DNA from: Planctomycetota bacterium
GTDB taxonomy: Bacteria; Planctomycetota; UBA1135; UBA2386
Length of the DNA: 64,000 bases
Direction: 5' to 3'
Assembly (NCBI GenBank): GCA_019636245.1
Contig: JAHBXX010000009.1
Span: 1-64,000, forward strand
Below are positions 48,259-58,269 of this stretch, one piece after another. The notes below the pieces were generated by a model. That model was not told where the DNA came from, ran no database searches, and saw only the letters and a list, made by a program, of their open reading frames with translations. Within the stretch, counting starts at the first letter, position 1; the number at the start of each line of letters is the position of its first letter. The position numbers were made by a program, and so were the translations under genes.

Positions 48259-50622
48259 TCACTTCGCCAGCAGGTTGACCAGGAGCCGCGCGGCGCCGGC
48301 GTTGCCCGCGCGCAGCTGCCGGTAGAGCGCCAGCGAGCAGTAGACGAAGTCGCCCTGGCCGTAGCCGGTGTGCAGCAGCGCCCCCTCGTGCGGCTTCTCG
48401 TCGCCGGCGTCGCGCATCGACAGCAGCGGCGTCCAGGCGGCGTCCCAGGTCTTCGGGAAGTTCAGCCCGCGCTCCTGCACCCAGCCGTGGAAGTCGGCGG
48501 CGGCGAGCGCGTGCGGGTGCCGCAGCAGCCGGTGGTCGGGCCGCAGCAGCGTGACCGGCGCGTCCTCCTCGGTGCAGCGCTCGCTGCCGATCACCAGCGG
48601 GAACGGCGCCAGCGCCGGATGGCCCCTGCGCTCGTTCCACTCGCCGGGCTTGTGGTACATCGCCACGACCCGGCCGCCGCTGCGGCAGAACTGCAGCAGC
48701 CGGTCGCGCACCTCGGCGAGCTCGGGCCGGTGGTGGTAGGCGCGGATGTCGAGCAGCACGGTGGTGAAGTCGTCGAGGCGCGTCAGCGCCAGCGCGTCGC
48801 GGTCGAGCGCGGTGAAGGCGACGCCGAGGTCGCCGAGCGCGCGCTCGGTGGAGTCGTCGGGCCCGCGCACCAGCGCCACCTTCAGCCCCGGCGGCACGGC
48901 GACGTCGATCGGCTGCACGCGGATGCGGCGCGAGAACTCGCCCACGCCGACCTCGATGCCGGCCGCCGCGGTCAGTTCGTCGGCGGCGATCGTCGCCCGG
49001 ACGAGCAGACGCGCCTGCGGGTGCTCGGGGGTCAGCGACAGACGCGACGGGATCGGCACCGCCTGGATGCCGGGCGGCAGCGACAGGCGCACGGGCGCCT
49101 GCAGTTCGCGGTCGCCGTGACCTGTGACCACGACGCTGAACACCCGGTCGACGGTCCTGCCGGCGGGCACCATGACGACCTCACGGTCCCACTCGATCTC
49201 GACCGGCGGCACCGGCGTGTAGGGCAGGCGACGCATCACCGTGATCGGTTCGCCGGCGAGCGTGAACGACACCGACACCCCCACGAAGCGCGGCTCGGGC
49301 CCGTCGGTCGGCGGCTGGCACGGGAACGCGACCGTGAACCGGCCCGCCGGCCCCGGCGAGGTCGGGGCGTTCGCCGGCACCGGCTCGCCGGCCGGTGGCG
49401 GGCCGCCCATCGCCGGCGACACCGGCAGGCCGTCGAACACCAGCGCGCGCACCGGTTGCGTCATCGGCTCGCCGATGCGCTCGCCGCTGCGCACGACGAG
49501 GTCGTGCAGCCGCTCGGCGCCGTGCACGACGACGTTGACCCTGCCGTCCTGGTCGGTCGCGACCTCGTCGTGGTCGAGCCAGGCCTCGACGCGCACGTTC
49601 GCCAGCGCCAGGCGGATGCCGTCCAGGGCGGCCTGGTGCCGCAGGTTCGCCGCCGGACGCCGCAGCACGTCCGGATCGCCCGCCGCGTGGAGGTCGATGA
49701 CGAGCGAGCCCTTCTGCACGGCGCGCACGGCGTCCAGCAGTTCGCGGCGCCCCAGCGCGGCGGCGTCTCGCCGCAGCCGTTCGTGCGCCTCGGCCGGGCT
49801 CGGCCGCACCCAGAGCTCCGGCATCGCCGTCGGCATGCCGGCGAGAGCGTGCACGGTGCGGGTGTCGTCGTTGGCGATCCGCCACCAGTCGCGGCCGACC
49901 TGCAGCGGGTTGTGCGCCCCCCACGGCCCCTGCGTCACGTGCTGCGTCCAGGCCCGGTGCGCGAGCCGGGCGTAGGTCTCGCCGCGCGCCGGCTCGAGTT
50001 CGCTCGGATCGACGATCCACTGCGCCTCGTCGATCTTGCTGCGCGCCAGCAGCGCCGGCACGTGGTCGCCGCGCGCGGCGCGTTCGGCGAGCACCTGCTG
50101 GATCGCCCAGAACGTCGCCCGGTGGTGGCCGTGCCCCTGCGTGAGGCTGTGGTTGGTGAGCACGAAGTCCGGATCGACGTCGTCGACGATCCGCCGCATC
50201 GCGGCGCGCAGCGGGGCTTCGCCCCACTTCGCCAGCGTCTCCTCGAGCGTCTTCGAGAAGCCGAAGTCGTCCATGCCGAGCCAGCGCACCTCGACGTCCA
50301 TCAGCGCCGCGGCGCGCAGCGTCTCGCGCACGCGCAGGTGCGCCAGCTCCGGCCCGATCTCGCGGCCGATCGCGTTCTGGCCGCCGTCGCCGTAGGTCGT
50401 GTAGGCGGTGACGACGCGCATGCCGTACTTGCGGCGCAGGATCGTGTTGGTGCGCGACGACTCGTCGTCGGGGTGCGCGGCGACGTTCAGCACCACCGCG
50501 TCGGTGCCGGCGTCGAGCAGGGCCTGGTGCAGGGCGACGAGGCCGGCCTCCGGCTCGCGTTCCTGTGCCCGGCCAGCGGCGGCAGCGACCAGCAGGACCA
50601 GGGCCGTGGCGAACGACCTCAT
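48259..50622 (-). CDS. Large secreted PIG-L family hydrolase
   Basis: The 787-residue protein has a signal peptide (MRSFATALVLLVAAAAGRAQ). The PIG-L/LmbE zinc deacetylase domain (about 30-330) has the metal motif AAHPDDE at about 50 and the HGHHRATF histidines. A beta-sandwich region follows (about 430-620). The C-terminal domain resembles glutamine amidotransferase-like or ThuA-type sheets (VLLDIRAYHHRPELAEVRDRLL; GGRVVAMYHKPGEW; HTGYGQGDFVYCSLALYRQL). PIG-L enzymes remove N-acetyl groups from sugars. Its start overlaps the stop of the aminotransferase gene (ATGA). Confidence 0.85.
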   Translation of the reverse strand: MRSFATALVLLVAAAAGRAQEREPEAGLVALHQALLDAGTDAVVLNVAAHPDDESSRTNTILRRKYGMRVVTAYTTYGDGGQNAIGREIGPELAHLRVRETLRAAALMDVEVRWLGMDDFGFSKTLEETLAKWGEAPLRAAMRRIVDDVDPDFVLTNHSLTQGHGHHRATFWAIQQVLAERAARGDHVPALLARSKIDEAQWIVDPSELEPARGETYARLAHRAWTQHVTQGPWGAHNPLQVGRDWWRIANDDTRTVHALAGMPTAMPELWVRPSPAEAHERLRRDAAALGRRELLDAVRAVQKGSLVIDLHAAGDPDVLRRPAANLRHQAALDGIRLALANVRVEAWLDHDEVATDQDGRVNVVVHGAERLHDLVVRSGERIGEPMTQPVRALVFDGLPVSPAMGGPPPAGEPVPANAPTSPGPAGRFTVAFPCQPPTDGPEPRFVGVSVSFTLAGEPITVMRRLPYTPVPPVEIEWDREVVMVPAGRTVDRVFSVVVTGHGDRELQAPVRLSLPPGIQAVPIPSRLSLTPEHPQARLLVRATIAADELTAAAGIEVGVGEFSRRIRVQPIDVAVPPGLKVALVRGPDDSTERALGDLGVAFTALDRDALALTRLDDFTTVLLDIRAYHHRPELAEVRDRLLQFCRSGGRVVAMYHKPGEWNERRGHPALAPFPLVIGSERCTEEDAPVTLLRPDHRLLRHPHALAAADFHGWVQERGLNFPKTWDAAWTPLLSMRDAGDEKPHEGALLHTGYGQGDFVYCSLALYRQLRAGNAGAARLLVNLLAK

Positions 50623-51806
50623 CGGGCCAGGCTCCGCAGGCGCCGCGCGGCTTCGTCGAGCACCACGCGCTCGACGGCGAACTGGAACCGCATCGACCGC
50701 ACGCCGTGCGGTTCGGCGAAGAACAGGTGCCCGGGCACGGCGTTGACGCCGATGCGGCGGATCATCTCCAGCACCGCGGCGTGCGGATCGAGGTCGCCGA
50801 ACACCCGGCCGTAGTCGGCGAGCACGTAGTAGGCGCCCTGCGGCACCGCGAAGGTGAACCCGGCGTCGCGCAGCGAAGCACAGAACAGGTCGCGCTTCTG
50901 CTGGTAGCCCTGCTGCAGCTCGGCGTAGAACGAATCCGGCAGCTGCTCGAGCGCGCGCTGCACGCCGCGCTGCATCGGCCGCGCGGCGCAGACCTCGATC
51001 TGGTCGAAGACGATGCCGCACTTCTCGACGATCTCGACCGGACCGGCCAGGAAGCCGATGCGCCAGCCCGTGATCGAGAACGTCTTGCTGAACGAGTTCA
51101 TCGTCAGCGTGCGTCCGGCGAGCGCCGGCACCGCCGCCGGCGACACGTGCTCGCGGCCGTCGAAGCACATGTACTCGTAGACCTCGTCGGTCAGCACCAG
51201 CACGTCGGAACCGTCGAGCACGTTCGCCAGTTCCTCGAGCTCCTGCCGTGTCCAGACCTTGCCGGACGGGTTGCCCGGCGTGTTGAGCACGACGGCGCGC
51301 GTGCGCGGCGACAACGCCCGCCGCAGCGCCCCCGAGTCGAACGCCAGCGTGCCGCGGTCGAGCGGCACCGCGACCGGTCGGGCGCCGAACAACGGCACCG
51401 TCGTCCAGTGGTAGCCGTAGAACGGCTCGAACAGCACGACCTCGTCGCCGGCCTCCACCAGCGTCGTGCCCGCCGCGAAGAACGCGCCGCTGCTGCCGGT
51501 GGTGACGGCGACGTTGGCCGCCTCGAACGGCAGCCCGTTGTGCCGCCGCAGCTTGGCGGCGATCGCGGCGCGCAGCTCCGGCAGGCCGGCGTACGGCGTG
51601 TAGAGCTGGCGGTCGCCGCCGTCGATGCTGGCGATCGCGCCCGCCTTCAGCGGAGCCGGCGTGTCGAGGTCGCAGACGCCCTGACCGAGGTTGATGCCGC
51701 CCGGTACGCCGTTGATGACCAGGGTCAGCGAACGCAGCAGGTTGCCGGCGTCGAGATGGTGGCGGCGCGCGGCGGTGCGCGCGAAGGCGGGATGGAGTCG
51801 CGTCAT
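50619..51806 (-). CDS. Class I PLP-dependent aminotransferase
   Basis: The 395-residue cytosolic fold-type I aminotransferase has GGINLGQGVCDLDTPAPLK near the N-terminus, YTPYAGLPELRAAIA, the NPTGK-equivalent TPGNPSGKVW, LTDEVYEYM and the PLP lysine in NSFSKTFSITGWRIGF; the late Arg in SMRFQFA binds the carboxylate. The pattern is closest to kynurenine/methionine-type transaminases. It is divergent from the ABC transporter gene (41 bp apart) and is co-transcribed with the PIG-L gene. Confidence 0.9.
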   Translation of the reverse strand: MTRLHPAFARTAARRHHLDAGNLLRSLTLVINGVPGGINLGQGVCDLDTPAPLKAGAIASIDGGDRQLYTPYAGLPELRAAIAAKLRRHNGLPFEAANVAVTTGSSGAFFAAGTTLVEAGDEVVLFEPFYGYHWTTVPLFGARPVAVPLDRGTLAFDSGALRRALSPRTRAVVLNTPGNPSGKVWTRQELEELANVLDGSDVLVLTDEVYEYMCFDGREHVSPAAVPALAGRTLTMNSFSKTFSITGWRIGFLAGPVEIVEKCGIVFDQIEVCAARPMQRGVQRALEQLPDSFYAELQQGYQQKRDLFCASLRDAGFTFAVPQGAYYVLADYGRVFGDLDPHAAVLEMIRRIGVNAVPGHLFFAEPHGVRSMRFQFAVERVVLDEAARRLRSLAR

Positions 51807-51847
51807 GGGCAGCCGTGGGGTGGGGATGATACGGTCGGCGTTCGCAC

Positions 51848-53695
51848 GTGACGGCCCTCGAGCTGCAGAACCTGACCTTCCGCTACGGCCGCGACGCCGC
51901 CGTGCACGGCGTGTCGCTGTCGCTGCAGCCCGGCGACTGCTACGGCTTCCTCGGCCACAACGGCGCCGGCAAGACCACGGTGCTGCGGCTGGCGCTCGGT
52001 CTGCTGCGCCCCGCGACGGGCTCGATCCGCATCCACGGCATCGACGCCCTCGCCGAGCCGCGCCGCGCCCGCGCCGCCGTCGGCGCCCTGGTCGAACGTC
52101 CTGGCTTCCACCTCGCCGCGACGGCGCAGCAGAACCTCGCCTGGCTGGCGCGGCTGCAGGGCATGCGGCGCACGCTCGCCGCCGCCGAGGCCGCGCGCAC
52201 GCTCGAGCTGGTCGGACTCGCGGCGCAGGCCGACCGGGCCGCCGGCTCGTTCTCGCTCGGCATGCGACAGCGGCTCGGCGTGGCACAGGCGCTGCTCGGC
52301 CGGCCGCGGCTGCTGCTGCTCGACGAACCGAGCAATGGCCTCGATCCCGAGGGCATCGCCGACCTGCGCCGGCTGCTGCGCCAGCTGGCCGGCGAAGGCA
52401 CCGCGGTGCTGCTGTCGAGCCACCTGCTGCAGGAACTCGAGGGCCTGTGCACGCGCATCGGCGTGCTGCGCGAGGGCCGCATGGTGGTCGAGGGCGGCCT
52501 CGACGATCTGCGCCGCCAGATCGGCGCGCGCCACGTCGTCGCCGGCCGCCCGTTGCCGGCGCTGGCGCAGCGGCTGCGCGACCTCGGCCTCGCGCCGGAG
52601 ACGGTCGGCAACCGCCTGCTGGTCGCGTTGGACGGCCGGCAGCCGGGCGCCGTCGCCCGCGAGCTGACGGCCATAGGCGACCTCGCCGAGTTCGCGCCGG
52701 AGCCGGCGACGCTCGAGGCGATCTACCTGCGCGCCACGAACGGTCAGCCGCAGCCCGGCGATCGGCCGCCGGTCCACGCCGCCGGCAAGGCCCCGGCCCC
52801 GGCGGACGCCGCGCTGCTGCCGGTGCCGGTGCCGGCGCCGCGCTGGCGGGCCTTCGCCCACGAGCTGCGCACGCTGCGCGCCGCGCGCACCATCGCCCCG
52901 CTCCTGCTCGCTCCGGCGGCGTTCGCGCTGTGGAGCGTGTTCGCCTACCGCCACGCCGTGCACGGCGCGCTCGACCGCGTGCGGGCCGGCGAGCTGTTCA
53001 GCGCCGACGCCGGCAGCGGGCACCTGGCGATGGCCCGGGCGCTGCAAGCCGCCTTGCCGGTGCTGGCCCTGGGCCTGCTGTGGCTCGCCAGCCAGAGCGT
53101 CGCCGCCGACCTCGCCGCCGACACGCTGCGCAACACCCTGGTGCGCTCGCTGCGGCGGCTCGACGTGCTGCTCGGCAAGCTCGGGGCGTTGCTGGTCGCC
53201 GCCGGGCTCGGCTACGCGACGACCGTGCTGGTCGCCGCCCTGGCCGCCGGACTCGCGTTCGGCTTCGGCGACCTCGAGGAGGTGAGCCGCCGCGGCGACC
53301 GGCAGGTGCTCGCCGCCGCGGCCGACGTCGCCGGCGCGCACTGGCAGGCGCTGCGGCACGGCGTGCTGCCGCTGGCGGCCGTCGTCGCGGTCGGTCTGTG
53401 CGCGTCGGCGCTGGTGCGGCGGCCGACGAGGGCGCTGGCGGTGGCGCTGCTGCTCGTGCTCGGCCCGGAGCTGCTGCGCGACGGCCTGCGCGACGAGGCC
53501 GGCTGGCTGCTGACGAGCCATCTGCCGACGGGGCTGCGCGACGACTCGGCACTGGGGTTCCTGGCGGCGGTGGCGCGCGGCGCCGCGGACGCCCTGTGGC
53601 CATGGGCGGAGTTCGCGGTCGGGGCGCCGCTGGCCTGGTTCGCCGCCGCCGTCGTGGTCGCGGCCCTGGCGCTGCAGCGCCGGCGCGTCGGCTGA
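51848..53695 (+). CDS. ABC transporter with ATPase and ABC-2-type permease fused
   Basis: The 615-residue single-chain half transporter has an ATPase domain at about 1-225: Walker A GHNGAGKTTVLRL, Q-loop region ERPGF, signature SLGMRQRLGVAQ, Walker B LLLLDEPSNGLDPEG and H-loop LLSSHLLQELE. A Pro/Ala linker around 300-325 precedes the membrane domain (about 340-612) with six hydrophobic segments (LLAPAAFALWSVFAYR; VLALGLLWLASQSVAADLAA). GTG 51848 is the start. It heads a unit with a PDZ lipoprotein and two FG-GAP proteins. Cargo unknown; ATPase-permease fusion in one chain is less common for ABC-2 systems. Confidence 0.9.
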   Translation: MTALELQNLTFRYGRDAAVHGVSLSLQPGDCYGFLGHNGAGKTTVLRLALGLLRPATGSIRIHGIDALAEPRRARAAVGALVERPGFHLAATAQQNLAWLARLQGMRRTLAAAEAARTLELVGLAAQADRAAGSFSLGMRQRLGVAQALLGRPRLLLLDEPSNGLDPEGIADLRRLLRQLAGEGTAVLLSSHLLQELEGLCTRIGVLREGRMVVEGGLDDLRRQIGARHVVAGRPLPALAQRLRDLGLAPETVGNRLLVALDGRQPGAVARELTAIGDLAEFAPEPATLEAIYLRATNGQPQPGDRPPVHAAGKAPAPADAALLPVPVPAPRWRAFAHELRTLRAARTIAPLLLAPAAFALWSVFAYRHAVHGALDRVRAGELFSADAGSGHLAMARALQAALPVLALGLLWLASQSVAADLAADTLRNTLVRSLRRLDVLLGKLGALLVAAGLGYATTVLVAALAAGLAFGFGDLEEVSRRGDRQVLAAAADVAGAHWQALRHGVLPLAAVVAVGLCASALVRRPTRALAVALLLVLGPELLRDGLRDEAGWLLTSHLPTGLRDDSALGFLAAVARGAADALWPWAEFAVGAPLAWFAAAVVVAALALQRRRVG

Positions 53696-53829
53696 ACCAG
53701 GGAGCGAACGGCGACCCGGTGCATCGGCGGCCGGGCGGACTTCGAACCCCGACATCGCCGCGCCCACAGCCCCATCGACAGCAGCAAGGCCACCGTGGTT
53801 CGATGCCGCCCCGCCTTCTTCCCCACCCG

Positions 53830-54834
53830 ATGCGCCTTCCGGCCCCAAGCCCCTCCCGCCGCGGCACCCCGTGCCGGTTGCTGCCCCTGCTCGCCACCCT
53901 GGCGGCTTGCTCGCTCGCGCCCGATCTGCCGCCGCGCCCGCCGCTGGCCGACGTCGAGGAACCGCTCGACCTGCTGGCCGAGCCGGACGACGAGGCCAGG
54001 CGCCGCGCGCTGCCCGCGGGCACCTTCGCCGGCCTCGTGCTCGAGGACGCGCGCGACACCCTGGCGGCGAAGCTCGACGAGCCGCCGCAGCTGCGCATCG
54101 CCGCGGTGGTCGAGAACTCGCCGGCCGACGCCGCCGGACTCGAGGTCGGCGACCTGCTGCTCGAGGTCCGACCGCAGGGCCTGCCGCCGCGCCTGCTGCA
54201 GCGGCCGAGCGAATGGCGCCAGCTCGAACTCGACTGCGCGCCCGGCGCCAGGGTCGAGCTGATCGTCGATCGCGCCGGCCGCGAGGCCCGGACCGCCCTG
54301 ACGCTCGCGGCGCGCGTCCGACCGGGGCCGCGCACGGCCGTCGAGCGCTTCCGCGAAGAAGACCGCGTCGGCGTCGTGGTGCGCACCGCGACCGAGGTCG
54401 AGGCGCGCGCGGCCGGCCTCGGGCCGGGTGGCGGCGCCGTCGTCACCGGCCTCGCCCACTCCAGTCCCTGGCGGGGCGCCGGCCTGCGCTTCGGCGACCT
54501 GCTGGTGCGCGTCGACGGCGCGCCGATCGCGCACCCCCAGGACCTGCTGGCGGCGATCCGCCGGCCCGCAGCCGACCGGCTGCGCCTCGACGTGCACCGC
54601 GACGGCAGCCCCTTCACGGTCGACGCGCCGCTGTCGCGCCGCACCAGCGAACTGCACGAGATCACGCTGCCGCTGCTGTTCTCGTACGAGTCCGATCGCG
54701 GCCGCAGCGAATGGTCGCTGCTGCTCGGCCTGCTGAACTACCGCAGCACCGCGGCCGCCTGGCGCTTCCGCCTGCTCTGGCTGTTCGCCATCGGCGGCGG
54801 CGACGCCGACCGGCTGCTCGAGGTGGGGCCGTGA
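53830..54834 (+). CDS. Lipoprotein with two PDZ domains
   Basis: The 334-residue protein has a lipoprotein signal (LLPLLATLAACS). One PDZ-like domain lies at about 80-165 (IAAVVENSPADAAGLEVGDLLL) and another at about 195-275 (AVVTGLAHSSPWRGAGLRFGDLLVRVDG). A C-terminal region with a hydrophobic end follows (LLLGLLNYRSTAAAWRFRLLWLFAIGG). There is no protease domain. ATG 53830 gives the best signal peptide; ATG 53803 is possible. It is 134 bp after the ABC gene and overlaps the next gene by 4 nt (GTGA). Confidence 0.78.
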   Translation: MRLPAPSPSRRGTPCRLLPLLATLAACSLAPDLPPRPPLADVEEPLDLLAEPDDEARRRALPAGTFAGLVLEDARDTLAAKLDEPPQLRIAAVVENSPADAAGLEVGDLLLEVRPQGLPPRLLQRPSEWRQLELDCAPGARVELIVDRAGREARTALTLAARVRPGPRTAVERFREEDRVGVVVRTATEVEARAAGLGPGGGAVVTGLAHSSPWRGAGLRFGDLLVRVDGAPIAHPQDLLAAIRRPAADRLRLDVHRDGSPFTVDAPLSRRTSELHEITLPLLFSYESDRGRSEWSLLLGLLNYRSTAAAWRFRLLWLFAIGGGDADRLLEVGP

Positions 54835-56318
54835 TCACAGCCCTCGCCGCCGCGGCAGCCGTCGTGCTGCCGCAGGACCCCGTGCCCACCGTGATCCAGC
54901 TGCCGCCGCAGGTGCGCGTCACCGGCATCCTGTGCCCGGACGTCGACGGCGACGGCCGGCACGACCTCGTGGTCGCCGGCCGCGACACCACCGGCCAGCG
55001 CCGCGAACTGCGGCTCCACCGCCGCCGCGCCGACGGGCCGCCGTTCGACAACACGCCGTCGCTGCCGCCGCACCCGATCGAGGCGGACGTGGTCGCGTTC
55101 GCGTTCGCCGACGTGCTGCCTGAGCCCGGCCGCGAGCTGGTGCTGCTGACACCGGAGCGGGCGGTGGCCGTCGAGCGCGACGCCGACGGCGCACCGACCT
55201 ACCGGCCGCTGTTCGCGCCGCGGCTCTTGTGGCCGGCGGCGTCGCCGCAGTTCGTGGTGCCGCTCGGCGCGGCGCTCGTCGACCCGGCCGGCGACGGTCG
55301 CGACGCCCTGCTGCTGCCGCAGCCGGACGGCGCGCTGCTGTGGCGCGGCGATGGCACGGCGCCGTTCGAGCTGCGGCTGCCGGCGCGCCGCACCGCGCTG
55401 GCGGCAAGGGCCAAGGGTGGCCCCGGCGGCGGCGTGATGGCGACCGCCGGCGACGGCCTGCAGCTGCGCTTCGCCCTCGGCGACGACGACGACGACAGCA
55501 CGCGGGGTCCCCTGCTGCGGCTGCGCACCGCGGCGCCGCCCTGCCAGCTCGTCGACCTCGATGGCGACGGTCGCCTCGACCTCGCCGCGGTGCGCAACGG
55601 CCAGCTGCATGCGGCCCTGCAGCGCGACGGTGGCGCCTTCCAGGCGTGCACCTTCGACCTGCCGCTGCCCGAGGACCGGCTGGCGCTGTTCGACCCGGCG
55701 TTCGACGTGCAATGCGTCGACCTCGACGGCGACCGGCGCGCCGACCTCGTCGTGACGACGTCGGCGCGGCGCGGCGACGAGGTCGAGGTGCGCGTCGACG
55801 TGTTCTCGGCCGATCCGAACGGCGGCTGGCGCACGCCGGCGAACGGCCGCCTGCGCGTGCAGCCGCTGGCGCGGCCGCCGCAGCTCGTCGACGCCGACGG
55901 CGACGGCCGCCCCGACCTCGTGCTGGTGACCGTGCGCACCGACGCGCTGCGCACGTTGACGGGGGAGGCGCCGAAGGCGCTCGAGGCCCAGCTGCTGGTG
56001 TTCCGCGGCGACGGGGCCCGTTTCGCGGCGCCGGCGATGCTGCAGCAGACGCTCCGCCTGCCCACCGGCGAAGGCGGCGCGACGCCGTTCGTGCACGTGC
56101 TTCCCGGCCGTGACGGCCTCGCCGGCGAGCTGCTGCTGCGCGAGGACCAGGACCTGCAACGGCGGCCGCTGCAGCCCCGCGGCGACCGGCTGCTGCTGCT
56201 GCCGTCCGCGGCCGCCTGCCGGCTGCCCCAGGGCGCCCGGCTCGAAGGCCCGTTCGCGGCTGGCGGCGAAGTGTTCGCCTGGACGGACCACGAGGTGCTG
56301 TTCGTGAGGCTGCGATGA
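54831..56318 (+). CDS. Secreted FG-GAP/VCBS-repeat protein, copy 1
   Basis: The 495-residue protein begins GTG with a signal peptide (ITALAAAAAVVLPQ). It contains repeated Ca-binding-type DxDxDGxxD turns with hydrophobic flanks: CPDVDGDGRHDLVVAG, QLVDLDGDGRLDLAAV, CVDLDGDRRADLVVT and LVDADGDGRPDLVLV. These are blades of an integrin-alpha-like propeller. It overlaps the PDZ lipoprotein gene by 4 nt and the next gene by 4 nt, so the three are made together. Confidence 0.82.
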   Translation: MITALAAAAAVVLPQDPVPTVIQLPPQVRVTGILCPDVDGDGRHDLVVAGRDTTGQRRELRLHRRRADGPPFDNTPSLPPHPIEADVVAFAFADVLPEPGRELVLLTPERAVAVERDADGAPTYRPLFAPRLLWPAASPQFVVPLGAALVDPAGDGRDALLLPQPDGALLWRGDGTAPFELRLPARRTALAARAKGGPGGGVMATAGDGLQLRFALGDDDDDSTRGPLLRLRTAAPPCQLVDLDGDGRLDLAAVRNGQLHAALQRDGGAFQACTFDLPLPEDRLALFDPAFDVQCVDLDGDRRADLVVTTSARRGDEVEVRVDVFSADPNGGWRTPANGRLRVQPLARPPQLVDADGDGRPDLVLVTVRTDALRTLTGEAPKALEAQLLVFRGDGARFAAPAMLQQTLRLPTGEGGATPFVHVLPGRDGLAGELLLREDQDLQRRPLQPRGDRLLLLPSAAACRLPQGARLEGPFAAGGEVFAWTDHEVLFVRLR

Positions 56319-57988
56319 CCAGGCGCGCCTCCTGCCCTGCCTTGGTCGTGCTGCTGGCCGCGGCCTCCGCCGTGGCGCAGGAACCGCGGCTCGGCAGCGT
56401 CGGACCGGTCGACGCAGCCAGCATCGCGCTGGCGATCGACACCGACGGCGACGGCCGCGCCGAACTGGTGCTGGTCGCGCCGTCGGGCCGCATCAGCCGC
56501 CACGGGCTCACGGCCGGAGGTCTCACGGCGCGCGGCGCGCTGCAGCTGGCCGACCCGCAGCACACGCTGTTCGCCGCCGCCGACCTGCTGCCGGCGCCGG
56601 GGGTCGAGCTGATCGTCGCCGATCGTTCCGGCACGAGCTGGCTCGCCTGGCCGGACGACGACACCCTCGCCGTGGCGCCCGCGCAGCCGCTGGTGCGCCG
56701 CGCCCGCTGCCTGCTGCGCACCGACGGTCCGCAGCGCTCGCCGTTCGTGCAGGACCTCGATCGCGACGGCCGCCTCGACCTGCTGCTGCCGACGCCGCAG
56801 GGCGTGCTGCCGTTCGTGCAGGAGGCGCCCGATGCCGACGGCACGCTGCGCTTCCGCGGCCTCGGCCTGCTGACGGTGCCGGTGGAGACCACCGTCGAGC
56901 ACGGGGCCGGCCGACGCGGCGGCGAACTGCAGGGCGGGCTCGTCGTGCCGCAGCTCGAGACCACCGACCTGAACGGCGACGGGCGTCCCGACCTGCTGAC
57001 GCGCGACGGCCAGCGCCATGCGTTCCACCTGCAGACGGGCGATGGCACGTTCGCCGCGCCGATCGTCGTCGACCTGGCGCAGTTCCGCGACAGCACGCCG
57101 CAGGCGGCGGTGCAGCTGGGCAGCACGCTGGTGCTGGGCGACCGGCAACTGCTGCAGCGCGGCGACATCGACGGCGACGGCATCCCGGACTTCGTGATCG
57201 CGCACCGGCGCAAGGTATGGACCTTCCTCGCCGGCGCCGACGGGCCGCAGTTCGAGAAGGCGCGCACGCAGGCGGTCGCCGACGACGTGACGGCGATGCT
57301 GCTGGTCGATCTCGACGACGACGCCCGCGCCGACCTGCTGGCGTTCCAGGTGCAGCTGCCCGGCATCGGGGCGCTGCTGCTCGGACTGGTGCAGTCGATC
57401 GACATCGACGTCAAGGCGGTGGGCTACCGCAGCGAGCAGGGCGCCTTCGCCAACCTGCCGGCGTGGCGCCGCACCGTCACGCTGCGCATCCCGCCGGTGC
57501 TGACGCTGCTCGGCCGGCAGGAGGAACTGGTGCAGCGCTTCCTCGACATCGTCGGCCGGACGCGGCTCGGCGTACGCGGCGCGTTCACCGGCGCGGGCCG
57601 CGACGATCTGGCCCTGGCGCGCGCCGACGGCAGCATGCTGGACCTCTATCCGGCCGCGACCGCACCGCCGCGCCTGGATTCCGCCTACGGTCGGCGCACC
57701 TTGCGGCGGCTGTTGTTCGAGGATCCGGCGACGGTGTTCGACCTCGACCGCCTGTTCGCGCTGGTGTCCGGCTTCGTCGACGAGCTGTCGGGCAGCCTCG
57801 TCGGCGAACGCCAGCCGCTGCAGTCGCTGGCGCTGCGCGATCCGGCGCAGTGGCGCCTGGTCGATCTGCTGGCGGCGGACTTCGACGGCGACCCGGGCGA
57901 GGAGGTCCTCGCGGTCTACGCCGCGGCCGCTGGCGACGAGGCGTCGCCGCGGTTCTACGACCTGCTGCGCTGGCCGCCGCCGCGCTGA
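56315..57988 (+). CDS. Secreted FG-GAP/VCBS-repeat protein, copy 2
   Basis: The 557-residue paralogue has a signal peptide (RASCPALVVLLAAASAVAQ). Propeller blades are marked by IDTDGDGRAELVLVA, QDLDRDGRLDLLLPT, TDLNGDGRPDLLTRD, GDIDGDGIPDFVIAH and LVDLDDDARADLLAF. A C-terminal region has FDGDPGEEVLAVYA. ATGA overlap with the previous gene. The tight linkage of two propellers, a PDZ lipoprotein and an ABC exporter suggests an envelope assembly or transport system of unknown substrate. Confidence 0.82.
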   Translation: MTRRASCPALVVLLAAASAVAQEPRLGSVGPVDAASIALAIDTDGDGRAELVLVAPSGRISRHGLTAGGLTARGALQLADPQHTLFAAADLLPAPGVELIVADRSGTSWLAWPDDDTLAVAPAQPLVRRARCLLRTDGPQRSPFVQDLDRDGRLDLLLPTPQGVLPFVQEAPDADGTLRFRGLGLLTVPVETTVEHGAGRRGGELQGGLVVPQLETTDLNGDGRPDLLTRDGQRHAFHLQTGDGTFAAPIVVDLAQFRDSTPQAAVQLGSTLVLGDRQLLQRGDIDGDGIPDFVIAHRRKVWTFLAGADGPQFEKARTQAVADDVTAMLLVDLDDDARADLLAFQVQLPGIGALLLGLVQSIDIDVKAVGYRSEQGAFANLPAWRRTVTLRIPPVLTLLGRQEELVQRFLDIVGRTRLGVRGAFTGAGRDDLALARADGSMLDLYPAATAPPRLDSAYGRRTLRRLLFEDPATVFDLDRLFALVSGFVDELSGSLVGERQPLQSLALRDPAQWRLVDLLAADFDGDPGEEVLAVYAAAAGDEASPRFYDLLRWPPPR

Positions 57989-58269
57989 GCGTCGACCCGA
58001 GCCGCGACCTGCATCGCCGAGCGGGACGACGCCAGCTGGCAGCGTTCGGCAGTGGGCTGGCCGGCACGCCGTTCAGCACTCCGGCCTGCTCGGGGTGGTG
58101 CCGCGGTCGGAGGAGGACGACGACGGCGCGGAGGATGTGGCCAGGTCACGGCCGGGGCCCAATCGCTCGAGCCCACCATGATAGAGTGCCGCCGCCCCCA
58201 GGCTGCGACCTTGCCCGCCGTCATGCGGCCAAGGCGTCGCGTCGCCCTCGTCGCCCCCGAGCCCATTCC

